Source: an uncultured Lachnospiraceae bacterium
Lineage (GTDB): Bacteria > Bacillota > Clostridia > Lachnospirales > Lachnospiraceae
Direction: 5' to 3'
Length of the DNA stretch: 64,000 nt
Assembly (NCBI GenBank): GCA_934317005.1
Contig: CAKREB010000007.1
Span: 62,001 to 126,000, forward strand
Shown here: positions 42,533-50,560 of the stretch, one piece after another
Layout of the letters: each line of letters opens with the position of its first letter
Numbering within the stretch: position 1 is the stretch's first letter
Translations under genes and position numbers: made by a program
The notes under the pieces: generated by a model
What the model was told of the DNA's origin: nothing
The model's database searches: none
What the model saw: the letters and a program-made list of their open reading frames with translations, nothing else

Positions 42533-44290
42533 TTAACCCAAAAGCTCTGACAGATCCTGTACAATGCTCTCCTTTGTCAAATGATTCTCCTCTAATACCT
42601 TTTGTGCATCATAGCGATCTAAAAATTCCTTCTTCAAGCCATAGTTTAACACTTTTACATCAGAATTGCCGTAATAGCGGGCAATCTTTTCTCCAAATCC
42701 ACCATCTAAAATGCCATCTTCCAATGTAACGATAATGTCATGATCTTTCTTTAGCTTTTCTAACAGCTCTGTGTCAAGTCCCGTAATATAATATGGATTG
42801 ATTACTGTTGCCGCCTCTCCTGTCTTTTCCTTCCACAATGCTGCAGTATCCTTTGCCAATGAATAGAATGCACCAAGACCAATGGCTGCTACCTTGCTAC
42901 CCTGCTCTGTGACTTCATACTGATTTAATTTTCCAAAATCCTTTGTCACTTTCTTTCCATCGGAAATCATTGCACCACCCGGTGTACGGATTGCTACCGG
43001 ATGATCCATCTGATTGATACTCCACTTTAACATAGCAAGGTATTCTTCCTTCGTTGTCGGTGCCAGATATACAAGATTCGGAATATTTGACATCATTGGA
43101 ATATCAAAGATTCCTAAATGTGTGACATCATTCATGCCATAGACAGATCCCGCATAAGTTACAATAGTTGCCGGATTACTGTCTATACACAGATCCTGTG
43201 ATAACTGATCGTATGTTCTCTGGACAAATGTACTATATACACCGTATACCGGTTTTCCACCATTGGCGGCAATTCCGGCTGCCAGTGCTACAGCAGTTTC
43301 TTCTGCAATTCCAACATCGACAAACTGTGCCCCCGCTTCTTTTCTCTTATCTTCCGTAAAGCCAAGAACAGTTGGAGTTCCTGATGTAATTGCTACTACA
43401 CGTTCATCCTCTTTCATCTTCTTTAAAAGATACTCTGCCGTTACAGAAGAATAATCTTCTGCATCATAGGATACGATTGGATTTCCGGTTGCAATGTCAA
43501 ACGGAGCACAGTAATGCCAGTTTTCCTTGTGTTTTTCTGCCGGCTCATATCCCTTACCTTTTTGCGTATTGATATGCACAACCACTGCCTTTTTCGTGTC
43601 TTTTACCTGCTTAAATGCATCAATCAGTGCCTGCACGTCATTTCCCTCTGAAACATAGATGTACTCTAATCCCATTGCACGGAACAGATTGCACTCTGCC
43701 TTTCCGTTGGTATCACGCAATTCTTTCAGATTGCGATACAAGCCTCCATGATTTTCTGCAATCGACATATCATTATCGTTTACTACTATAATCAGATTCC
43801 CCTGCAATTCAACAGCATAATCAAGTCCTTCTAATGCTTCTCCACCACTCAAAGAACCGTCACCGATCACTGCGATCACATTTCCATCTTCTCCCTTTAA
43901 ATCTCTTGCCTTTGCCAGACCACAGGCAAGGCTGACAGAAGTAGACGTATGACCTACCGTAAAGTGATCATGCTCACTTTCCTTCGGATTGCTATATCCT
44001 GAAATATCATCAAAATGCTCTTCTGACAGATACGCCTCCTTACGACCGGTCAGCATCTTATGCGGATAAGACTGATGTGATACATCAAATACAATCTTGT
44101 CCTTTGGAGATTCAAAAACATAGTGCATAGCTATCGTTGCTTCTACCATACCAAAGTTAGGTCCAAAGTGACCACCATGCTTACTTAAACGGTTCAATAA
44201 GGCTTTTCGCATCTCTGCAGCCAGCTCATTCATCTGCTCTATTGATAATTTTTTTACATCTTCCGGTCCATTGATCATTTCTAAATACAT
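42533..44290 (-). CDS. dxs: 1-deoxy-D-xylulose-5-phosphate synthase
   Basis: A 585-aa thiamine-diphosphate enzyme starting MYLEMINGPEDVKKLSIEQM at ATG 44290, with AGGAGG before it; the longer TTG-started frame has no ribosome site. It shows GHFGPNFGMVEATIAMHYVF, VIGDGSLSGGEALEGLDYA (the GDG thiamine motif) and VNDNDMSIAEN. It is shorter than the ~620-residue Dxs of most bacteria, matching a compact clostridial form. It makes DXP for the MEP isoprenoid pathway and thiamine or pyridoxal synthesis. A MerR-type promoter lies about 130 bp upstream (44418-44448). Confidence 0.88.
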   Translation of the reverse strand: MYLEMINGPEDVKKLSIEQMNELAAEMRKALLNRLSKHGGHFGPNFGMVEATIAMHYVFESPKDKIVFDVSHQSYPHKMLTGRKEAYLSEEHFDDISGYSNPKESEHDHFTVGHTSTSVSLACGLAKARDLKGEDGNVIAVIGDGSLSGGEALEGLDYAVELQGNLIIVVNDNDMSIAENHGGLYRNLKELRDTNGKAECNLFRAMGLEYIYVSEGNDVQALIDAFKQVKDTKKAVVVHINTQKGKGYEPAEKHKENWHYCAPFDIATGNPIVSYDAEDYSSVTAEYLLKKMKEDERVVAITSGTPTVLGFTEDKRKEAGAQFVDVGIAEETAVALAAGIAANGGKPVYGVYSTFVQRTYDQLSQDLCIDSNPATIVTYAGSVYGMNDVTHLGIFDIPMMSNIPNLVYLAPTTKEEYLAMLKWSINQMDHPVAIRTPGGAMISDGKKVTKDFGKLNQYEVTEQGSKVAAIGLGAFYSLAKDTAALWKEKTGEAATVINPYYITGLDTELLEKLKKDHDIIVTLEDGILDGGFGEKIARYYGNSDVKVLNYGLKKEFLDRYDAQKVLEENHLTKESIVQDLSELLG

Positions 44291-44417
44291 TTGCGTTCCT
44301 CCTATGCTTTTCTTTACATTATCAGTCAAATTTCCCTGCAACAGCTTGTGCTTTGTGCGCTCCTTCGTGGAAATCAAATGCCCAACCGGTGCGCTCGGAT
44401 GCCGGGGATTTACAGAT

Positions 44418-44448
44418 AGTCTAGCACTTGAAGTCAGCTTTAAGTCAA
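44418..44448 (-). promoter_or_regulatory. MerR-type promoter with 19-bp spacer upstream of dxs
   Basis: Minus strand: TTGACT (44443-44448), 19-bp spacer, TAGACT (44418-44423). The spacer holds a dyad ACTTAAAGCTGACTTCAAGT (44426-44445) in which 14 of 20 positions are symmetric. An over-long spacer filled by a dyad is the hallmark of MerR-family activated promoters. No MerR gene is in the window. Confidence 0.7.
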
Positions 44449-44489
44449 GTTTTTTCTTTTAGATTTCATGTAAAATATAACACTTTTTT

Positions 44490-44969
44490 CTATAGCACAT
44501 GATAATACGGACAAATGTTTTCATATGTTCCATCCTTCATCCGAAATCCTCCCGGAATCACACCCAGCTGCTTAAATCCCAGCCTTTCATACAAATGCCG
44601 TGCATGTACGTTACTCTCTACAACCGCATTAAACTGTAACACCTTAAATCCTGTCTGCTTTGCCATAACAAGGCAGTCCTTTACAAGCTTTTCCCCTATA
44701 TGTCTGCCACGCTCTTTTGAAGATACCGCATAGCTTGCATTGCAGATATGGCTGCATCTTCCCACATTGTTAGGATGCAATATGTATAGTCCGACAATCT
44801 TTTCCTCCTCCTGTGCGACTCCTACATAACTCTGACTTGCAAAAAACTCCTTTCCCATGTCCTGATCTAAAAGCTCTTCCTGTGGAAAAGCAACACCTTC
44901 CTCTACAATCTCATTCCATATAGTAATCATATCCTTTATATCATTCTCATTATATTTTCTAATGATCAT
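44490..44969 (-). CDS. GNAT-family N-acetyltransferase (phosphinothricin acetyltransferase-like)
   Basis: A 159-aa protein starting MIIRKYNENDIKDMITIWNE at ATG 44969, with GGAGG 9 nt upstream. It has the GNAT core: VGLYILHPNNVGRCSHICNA, then SSKERGRHIGEKLVKDC as the acetyl-CoA loop, and NVHARHLYERLGFKQLG. It probably acetylates small molecules in the cytosol. It overlaps the upstream hypothetical gene by 11 bp, so it belongs to the MarR/MATE operon. Substrate unknown. Confidence 0.88.
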   Translation of the reverse strand: MIIRKYNENDIKDMITIWNEIVEEGVAFPQEELLDQDMGKEFFASQSYVGVAQEEEKIVGLYILHPNNVGRCSHICNASYAVSSKERGRHIGEKLVKDCLVMAKQTGFKVLQFNAVVESNVHARHLYERLGFKQLGVIPGGFRMKDGTYENICPYYHVL

Positions 44970-45243
44970 CCTCAAATTCCTCCATATACATTTTATTTAT
45001 GGCAGACTGCGCCTGCTCCATTTCATGCTTCTTTCGAAAACGTTCACAATCCTCTAAAATAGCCAACATTTCATCCACTACCATTTCTACGCTAGGATCC
45101 GTCATACGATATAAATATCCTAACATTCTGGTAGCTCTATATTCTGTAGTCATATATTTATAAGCAATTTCATGACACAGTTCTTCTGCAAATCCTTTTT
45201 CCAGTAAAGCCTGATACACTTGCCTGCTTCTGTCTGATCTCAT
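44959..45243 (-). CDS. Hypothetical helical protein in the MATE operon
   Basis: A 94-aa charged, mostly helical protein with no family I recognise: MRSDRSRQVYQALLEKGFAE, then LCHEIAYKYMTTEYRATRML, GYLYRMTDPSVEMVVDEMLA and the acidic end MYMEEFEDDH. There is no signal peptide or membrane span. Its ATG overlaps the MATE stop codon (ATGA), and its end overlaps the GNAT start by 11 bp, so translation is coupled on both sides. Confidence 0.75.
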   Translation of the reverse strand: MRSDRSRQVYQALLEKGFAEELCHEIAYKYMTTEYRATRMLGYLYRMTDPSVEMVVDEMLAILEDCERFRKKHEMEQAQSAINKMYMEEFEDDH

Positions 45244-46583
45244 ACTCTTTCCTCACGCGTTCTATTGATCCATATATAAAAGATCACATTTAAAATAATA
45301 CCAAATATCGTTGCTGTCGGTGCGGCAAAACCTATCTTTGTAAGGCTTGCATCCGGCTGTATACTCATATAATATGCCAGTGGCAGACGTACTAATAATG
45401 TCTGTACAAGTCCCTGCACCATTACCCAGACTGTCTTATCATGACCATTAAAATAACCGATCATACTAAATAAAACTGCCGTAACAATCGTTTCTAACGC
45501 AAAGCCTTTCAGGTAATCATATCCTTTTTGTACCACAATCGCATCAGCTGTAAAAATTGCAGTCAAAAGATTCCCCTTAAACATCACAAAAACAAAGACA
45601 ACACAGCCGATTGCCAGTCCTACACCCATTCCGGTAAATAATGCCTGTTTGGCACGCTTTTCATTGCCCGCTCCTACATTCTGTGACACAAAGGATGCCA
45701 TTGACTGCATAATTGAACTAGGGATCAGCATGGCAAAATTAACAATCTTGCAGGCTACACCATATCCTGAGGAAGCTTCCAGACCTAAACGATTTACAAA
45801 GGCACAGAGTGCAAGGAAGGAAATCTGTGTCAGACATTCTTGCAATGCAAGTGGCAAACCTATTTTTAAGGCCTTTGTACAATGCATATTAATCTTAAAA
45901 TCATTTTTTGTAATCTGAAATCCTAACTGTCGTTTGATAAGCAGAAACAAGGCTACCACCACACTAACTGCCTGTGCGGCTACTGTCGCGATTGCTGCTC
46001 CTGCTGCATCCAGATGAAGTCCTGCAACTAAAATCAGATCACCGATAATATTGACCACACACGCAACCGCCACAAACAGCAAAGGAGATTTGCTATCTCC
46101 TAACCCTCTAAAAATTGCTGCAAGCAGATTATAAGCCACGATAAAAAAGATACCGCCACCACAAATACGCACATAAACTGCAGTCAGGCCAACAGCTTCC
46201 TTCGGTGCCTGCATCAACACCGCAATCTGACGTGAAAATACTATCATAACAATAAACAAAACCACCGATATGATTGCATAAATAATCGTAGAACCTCCGA
46301 TCAGCGAACCAATATACTGCGTCTTTTTTTCTCCAATATACCGTGCGATCAAAACCGTGATTCCCATAGCAAACTGCGTGATCACAAAGGTAACCAGATT
46401 CAGCACCTGACTTCCGGTAGATACTGCTGACAGGCCCGATGTCGTTCCAAATCTTCCCACCACCAAAAGATCAACTGCACCATATGCAGCCTGAAGCACC
46501 AAAGCCCCCAGAATCGGCACCATAAACGGTAACATTTTTCCAAGTATACTCCCCTTTGTAAAATCTGATTTTGAATCACTCAA
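45240..46583 (-). CDS. MATE-family multidrug efflux transporter
   Basis: A 447-aa protein with twelve hydrophobic helices, from SILGKMLPFMVPILGALVLQ to LNVIFYIWINRTREERV. MATE marks include AYGAVDLLVVGRFGTTSGLS, GGIFFIVAYNLLAAIFRGLG and PLALQECLTQISFLALCAF. It exports cationic drugs or metabolites with Na+ or H+. The likely start is a TTG at 46583 (AGGAG 8 nt before it); TTG at 46589 is alternative. The start lies within the end of the MarR gene, and the hypothetical gene overlaps its stop by 4 bp. It is regulated by the MarR protein encoded first in the operon. Confidence 0.93.
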   Translation of the reverse strand: MSDSKSDFTKGSILGKMLPFMVPILGALVLQAAYGAVDLLVVGRFGTTSGLSAVSTGSQVLNLVTFVITQFAMGITVLIARYIGEKKTQYIGSLIGGSTIIYAIISVVLFIVMIVFSRQIAVLMQAPKEAVGLTAVYVRICGGGIFFIVAYNLLAAIFRGLGDSKSPLLFVAVACVVNIIGDLILVAGLHLDAAGAAIATVAAQAVSVVVALFLLIKRQLGFQITKNDFKINMHCTKALKIGLPLALQECLTQISFLALCAFVNRLGLEASSGYGVACKIVNFAMLIPSSIMQSMASFVSQNVGAGNEKRAKQALFTGMGVGLAIGCVVFVFVMFKGNLLTAIFTADAIVVQKGYDYLKGFALETIVTAVLFSMIGYFNGHDKTVWVMVQGLVQTLLVRLPLAYYMSIQPDASLTKIGFAAPTATIFGIILNVIFYIWINRTREERV

Positions 46584-47025
46584 TGTCAACTCTCCTTTCG
46601 TTCATCACTTTATAAAATTTTTCTATTGTATGAATCATACAGTCTGCCTCTTCATCTGTAATGTCATCCAGATATTTTGAAAGCTGGCTGTAATAATTTT
46701 TATCATATTTATCTGATAACGCTTCCCCTTTTTCTGTAATAGCAATATATGTGATCCTGCCATCCTCCTCAGATGCATATTTATAAAGGAACCCCTTTTT
46801 CTCCATCTCCTTAATGGTTCTGGTCACTCCCGGTCTTGGGAGATTCAATGTGTCACTGATATCTGACACCTTTACCCTTCTATGGTTCTTTTGAAGCTTA
46901 TGGATCACATCCATATACTGTATATATGCCGGTGTTACCCCCTCCGGCAATTCAGGAAGCAGTTCTCTGGCTCTTTTTGCCAGATAACAGGCATCTAACA
47001 TTCTTTTAATCTTATCTGCATTCAT
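46576..47025 (-). CDS. MarR-family transcriptional regulator
   Basis: A 149-aa winged-helix regulator with VTPAYIQYMDVIHKLQKNHR, then VKVSDISDTLNLPRPGVTRT as the recognition helix region, and EEDGRITYIAITEKGEALSD as the wing and dimer arm. It is likely to repress its own operon. A perfect palindrome AATTACCTTTGGTAATT (47070-47086) overlaps the -10 of its promoter (47084-47112), where such a repressor would act. It is followed with overlap by the MATE gene. Confidence 0.93.
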   Translation of the reverse strand: MNADKIKRMLDACYLAKRARELLPELPEGVTPAYIQYMDVIHKLQKNHRRVKVSDISDTLNLPRPGVTRTIKEMEKKGFLYKYASEEDGRITYIAITEKGEALSDKYDKNYYSQLSKYLDDITDEEADCMIHTIEKFYKVMNERRVDIE

Positions 47026-47069
47026 AATCCTATACCGCCTCTCCTTGCTTTTGACTAGTTACCATTGTT

Positions 47070-47086
47070 AATTACCTTTGGTAATT
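47070..47086. promoter_or_regulatory. MarR-type operator
   Basis: AATTACC and GGTAATT are perfect inverted arms around TTT, overlapping the -10 and start region of the marR promoter. A further TTACC half-site lies at about 47059-47063. Confidence 0.7.
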
Positions 47087-47112
47087 ATATAACGTCAGCT
47101 TTTTTCTGTCAA
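47084..47112 (-). promoter_or_regulatory. Consensus sigma-A promoter of the MarR/MATE operon
   Basis: Minus strand: perfect TTGACA (47107-47112), 17-bp spacer and perfect TATAAT (47084-47089), 58 bp before the marR start codon. A full-consensus promoter under a palindromic operator fits strong repression. Confidence 0.85.
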
Positions 47113-47121
47113 CTATAATTC

Positions 47122-47167
47122 AAAAAAGGTAAATTCCACTGCCTTGGGCACTGAAATTTACCTTTTT
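47122..47167 (-). terminator. Terminator of the FlxA-like protein gene
   Basis: On the minus strand AAAAAGGTAAATTT pairs with AATTTACCTTTTTT around a GC-richer loop that contains the partial pair CAGTGCC/GGCAGTG. It lies 24 bp after the stop of the FlxA-like gene and is T-rich on both strands. Confidence 0.8.
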
Positions 47168-47190
47168 GAGTCAACATTGATTTCCTACAA

Positions 47191-47991
47191 TTATAAAAGC
47201 ACATCAATCTTTGTATATACTATCTGTTGTGACGTATTTTGTCCGATTTCCAAAGACAGTGTTTCTGTTTTTGTATCCGTATTCGCTGCCACATCTGCGT
47301 TCTCTGACGCAGTGTCTGCGGTTTTCTCTGCTTTCTCTGCTTTCTCTGCATTTTCCGCATTAGTCTTCTTTGTCTTAATGTCCTGTGTACTGTTGTCTGC
47401 CTTTGCTACTTCTTCCATAGATTTCTTTGCATCCGCAAGAGTTGACATCTGTGCTGCTGTTGCCGACTGTGTCTTCGCCTGCAGATCGGCTAACTCTGCC
47501 TCTTTCTTTTCTGTACCGGCACCTCTTCCCTTATCCATCTTTATCTCAGATGCCAAAACTCCCGATTTTCCTTCCAGCTGTGTTGCCACCTTCCCCTGTA
47601 CTCTTGCCTGCTTCATAGAAGAATCTGCCGAAATCATTGCCTGCATACCTGCCTGTGATAATCCTGCGCCCTTCCCTGCAGATGTATCATTTGTACCAGC
47701 CATCATGTCATCCATAGATGATACATTCTTACTCTGTTTCCTACTTCGCTGTTCAATCTGGTGCTGCCTTAACTGCTGATTGAGATTGTTAATCTCCTGC
47801 TGTATTTCCTGACGCTTTTTCATCTTATCCTCTAATGACATTTCTTCATTTGATGCTAAATCCTGTAACTTCTGTTGTGCATTTACAATCTGATTCTGTA
47901 TGTTTCTGCTTACAGAATCATTCGCCTGTACCATGTCCACTGTTCCTGTCTGCGTATTTGCTGCATTAAATCCATTAATTCTCATATACAT
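47191..47991 (-). CDS. FlxA-like protein
   Basis: A 266-aa protein starting MYMRINGFNAANTQTG at ATG 47991; MRING at 47985 is an alternative. A coiled coil (LEDKMKKRQEIQQEINNLNQ, QLRQHQIEQRSRKQ) occupies the first half and matches the FlxA family. A low-complexity Ala/Lys/Glu-rich repeat near the end (AENAEKAEKAEKTADTASEN) follows. No signal peptide. FlxA is FliA-controlled in Escherichia coli; in Lachnospiraceae the family role is unknown. It is preceded by tandem LytTR-like boxes (48167-48196), and the cognate two-component system lies just upstream. Confidence 0.7.
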   Translation of the reverse strand: MYMRINGFNAANTQTGTVDMVQANDSVSRNIQNQIVNAQQKLQDLASNEEMSLEDKMKKRQEIQQEINNLNQQLRQHQIEQRSRKQSKNVSSMDDMMAGTNDTSAGKGAGLSQAGMQAMISADSSMKQARVQGKVATQLEGKSGVLASEIKMDKGRGAGTEKKEAELADLQAKTQSATAAQMSTLADAKKSMEEVAKADNSTQDIKTKKTNAENAEKAEKAEKTADTASENADVAANTDTKTETLSLEIGQNTSQQIVYTKIDVLL

Positions 47992-48166
47992 AATCCTGCC
48001 TTTCTCATAACCTGCAAACCTTGTACCATAGGCACAAAGTTGTAAAACAAATGAAATTTGCTTTATCCTCTTTGAACCAATTGTCAAAAATCCATTTTCA
48101 GAAAATCTGATATAATTTTCCTTTGTTTTTTCTTTCGGCACATTTTTCTCTGCACTAAACAGTGAT

Positions 48167-48196
48167 GTAGTGAAGTGACCTTTTTTTGTTGTAAAC
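48167..48196. promoter_or_regulatory. Tandem LytTR-like boxes upstream of the FlxA-like gene
   Basis: Plus-strand GTAGTGAAG (48167-48175) and GTTGTAAAC (48188-48196) repeat with a 21-bp period, the usual spacing of LytTR sites. The pattern matches the boxes at 50398-50427, including the shared core gacctttttttgttgt. Confidence 0.55.
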
Positions 48197-48228
48197 AGAT
48201 AGAATGCCAACGCATTCTATCTATTTAC
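48191..48228. repeat. Long hairpin between the kinase and FlxA-like genes
   Basis: AGATAGAATGC and GCATTCTATCT are perfect 11-bp arms around CAAC; beyond one mismatch GTAAA/TTTAC adds five more pairs. No T-run follows on either strand. It may slow or end transcription of the kinase gene and overlaps the second LytTR box. Confidence 0.65.
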
Positions 48229-48244
48229 TGTACGAGCAATTTCC

Positions 48245-49615
48245 TTAATCCACCTGCAGCATAATGCTTAAGATCACTTCATGAGCCACCTGCTCTAAAG
48301 AGATATCTCCCATATACATCTTTGCAACCCTGCGCATATTATTCAGTCCAAATCCATGCTCCTGATTCGATTTTGTTGTTTCCGGCAGATCGCTTTTCCG
48401 ATATTTTAACTGTCCCTGATAACTGTTCTTTATCGTTATCATAAAAATGCTGTTTTTCCGAAAAGAAGATATACTGATATAAGGATTTTCTCCACCTACA
48501 TTTTCCATACAGTTATTCAATGCATTGTTCAAAATCACACTTAAGTCAAAAACATTTAACTTTGTATTTTCCGGATAATGAAAATTTGATGTAAAACAGA
48601 TCTGTTTTTCCTGCGCTTCCCTCAGTTTTTCCATAAGAATCACATCAATGACAGGACTTCCCGTTTTTATCTCAAAAGAAACCTCTTTCCACTCCTTTTG
48701 CAAATGCTCCATATATTCCCTGGCATCAGCCATATGCTCATGTGCCACAAGATGTTCCAGTATCTGTATATGATTTCCCATATCATGGCGCAGTGAACGG
48801 ATATCCCGATACAGCTTTTCCACTTCCCGGATATGTTTTTCCATATCATTCACCTGATTTAGTACAAGCTCCTGTCCTGCCTGCTCTTCCTGTGCTGCTT
48901 TCCATTTTTGAAACATCGTGGTCATAACAAGAATTGCCATGATAGAGATCAGGTAATGCAGAAAGCTTAATGCCCCATAAAATCCATAGCTGTCGATCAG
49001 ATTCTTTCCCGTATCCTTTTCGTAAATGTTCAAATAGTATTGCAAAACTCCATACCCGGTAACCCCTACAAGAGAAGGCATTATAAGCATGGTTAACTCT
49101 TTCCCGTTCATTTCATCTTTTTTATATACAAATGCCCGATTGATCATTCTGACAGCGCCTATTATAAAAATAGTACATACAAACAGATTTACCACCCTGC
49201 TTCCAGCATAAAGTCCAAATTGCAGCCACTGCCTGTCTGCTACTGTATTCCGAAAAACTACAACCTTTGTGATACAGTCATCCAATCTGTCTGCCATCGC
49301 AACCGCCAGCCAACGAACAGAAAAAAATGTAACTACCAGAAATATTTTCTGACAGATATTTCCGGTATCTAGCACATACATCACAATAAACGCTGCCACC
49401 ACTCCCATCAGGTATGCAGAAAAATTATCAATCTGCGGTGGAATCATATATAACACCAGCATAAACATAATATAAACCATACTGACTAGGAAAGCTTGCT
49501 TTTTCCTTTTCATATAGGGACATACAAAAATCCCAAAACAAATTCCTGTAATCACCAAAAGTGCGATAACAGAAGCTTTTGACGTAATCATCCAGCATTC
49601 TTCCACCAAACTCAT
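48245..49615 (-). CDS. Sensor histidine kinase, AgrC/GHKL type
   Basis: A 456-aa membrane kinase. The first ~230 residues hold about six hydrophobic helices, such as VIALLVITGICFGIFVCPYM and FFSVRWLAVAMAD. A coiled linker leads to RSLRHDMGNHIQILEHL, the HPK10 histidine motif, and the ATPase has VILNNALNNCMEN and HGFGLNNMRRV. This is the AgrC-type layout that senses peptides or small molecules at the membrane. Its ATG overlaps the response regulator stop by 4 bp. No AgrB/AgrD-like genes were seen. It should phosphorylate the LytTR regulator. Confidence 0.92.
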   Translation of the reverse strand: MSLVEECWMITSKASVIALLVITGICFGIFVCPYMKRKKQAFLVSMVYIMFMLVLYMIPPQIDNFSAYLMGVVAAFIVMYVLDTGNICQKIFLVVTFFSVRWLAVAMADRLDDCITKVVVFRNTVADRQWLQFGLYAGSRVVNLFVCTIFIIGAVRMINRAFVYKKDEMNGKELTMLIMPSLVGVTGYGVLQYYLNIYEKDTGKNLIDSYGFYGALSFLHYLISIMAILVMTTMFQKWKAAQEEQAGQELVLNQVNDMEKHIREVEKLYRDIRSLRHDMGNHIQILEHLVAHEHMADAREYMEHLQKEWKEVSFEIKTGSPVIDVILMEKLREAQEKQICFTSNFHYPENTKLNVFDLSVILNNALNNCMENVGGENPYISISSFRKNSIFMITIKNSYQGQLKYRKSDLPETTKSNQEHGFGLNNMRRVAKMYMGDISLEQVAHEVILSIMLQVD

Positions 49616-50325
49616 CCGATATTGTATCCTTTCCTCTGATTATATTTTAAATATTGCTTTACAAACTCAGGATAATTCTTTTTGGCAATCATTGCCGTCC
49701 CATTTTTCATTGTTACACGATTTGCATCATATTTCTCTATATATTTAAAATGTACCAGATATGCCCTGTGTGTACGAAAAAAATCTTCCCCTGCCATACA
49801 CTCAAGTTCCTGTAATTTTCCATAATACTCGATATCCGTATCCTGTGTATGGATAATAACCTTCCTGTTGTATACCTCAGCATATACAATATCCCGTAGA
49901 AAAACCCTGATATGGCTTCCGGCTGACTGTATCATGATATACTTTTGATCTTCTTTTGCCAGCAAACGATTTTTTACAATATGAACCGCCTTAGTCAAAA
50001 CTTCTTTCAACTTTTCATCCGAAAACGGCTTGACCAGATAGTGAAATGCCCCAACATCAAAAGCCTGAAAAACATACTCTTCCACCGCTGTTACAAAGAT
50101 CAATATCATCTCCTTATTGTCCTCACGAAGAATCCTTGCCGTTTCCATACCATCCTTTCCCGGCATCTGAATATCCAGAAAAAGAACATCAGGCTTGCAG
50201 CTACTTAAGATCAACTCTTCACCGGATAAATATTTTTCTATTACCGCATCCGGCAGCAGCATTTTGATTTTTTCCTCTAGTATCTCTACCACAGATACTT
50301 CATCATCACAGATAGCAATGCGCAT
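49612..50325 (-). CDS. LytTR-family response regulator (AgrA-like)
   Basis: A 237-aa regulator starting MRIAICDDEVSVVEILEEKI at ATG 50325, with GGGGAG upstream; the longer frame is not supported. The receiver has D51 in LFLDIQMPGKDG and HYLVKPFSDEKL. The LytTR DNA-binding domain (about 130-237) shows IRVFLRDIVYAEVYNRKVII and FFRTHRAYLVHFKYIEKYD. Such proteins bind pairs of boxes spaced about 21 bp. A pair with that spacing lies just upstream of this gene (50398-50427) and another before the FlxA-like gene, suggesting self-regulation and one target. Confidence 0.94.
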   Translation of the reverse strand: MRIAICDDEVSVVEILEEKIKMLLPDAVIEKYLSGEELILSSCKPDVLFLDIQMPGKDGMETARILREDNKEMILIFVTAVEEYVFQAFDVGAFHYLVKPFSDEKLKEVLTKAVHIVKNRLLAKEDQKYIMIQSAGSHIRVFLRDIVYAEVYNRKVIIHTQDTDIEYYGKLQELECMAGEDFFRTHRAYLVHFKYIEKYDANRVTMKNGTAMIAKKNYPEFVKQYLKYNQRKGYNIG

Positions 50326-50359
50326 TTTGTCACTCCCCAGCTTACATGTATTTATAGAT

Positions 50360-50427
50360 ATTATATCGGAAATGTTCATGCAATATCTATCTGTAATGTT
50401 GTGAAACGACCTTTTTTTGTTGTGAAA
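50360..50427 (-). promoter_or_regulatory. LytTR-activated promoter of the two-component operon
   Basis: Two perfect plus-strand copies of GTTGTGAAA (50398-50406 and 50419-50427; minus TTTCACAAC) have a 21-bp period. Downstream on the minus strand a perfect TATAAT (50360-50365) lacks a -35 at 17 bp, as expected for an activator-dependent promoter. The box edge lies about 33 bp from the -10. Confidence 0.65.
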
Positions 50428-50560
50428 AAATGTGAAAAAAAGAGCCAACATCGCATTAAAACAAATCTTGAAATAGAATCATCCAGATTATGCGCATATA
50501 TTCTACCTTTATATCTTATGATTATGCGCACATTCCATAAAATCGCAGGACTTTTTATAT

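Noticed and set aside
47144..47779. Plus-strand 211-residue open frame opposite the FlxA-like gene
   Set aside because: Low-complexity Ser/Phe/Ala translation with no ribosome site; it mirrors the Ala/Lys/Glu-rich repeats of the true gene on the other strand.
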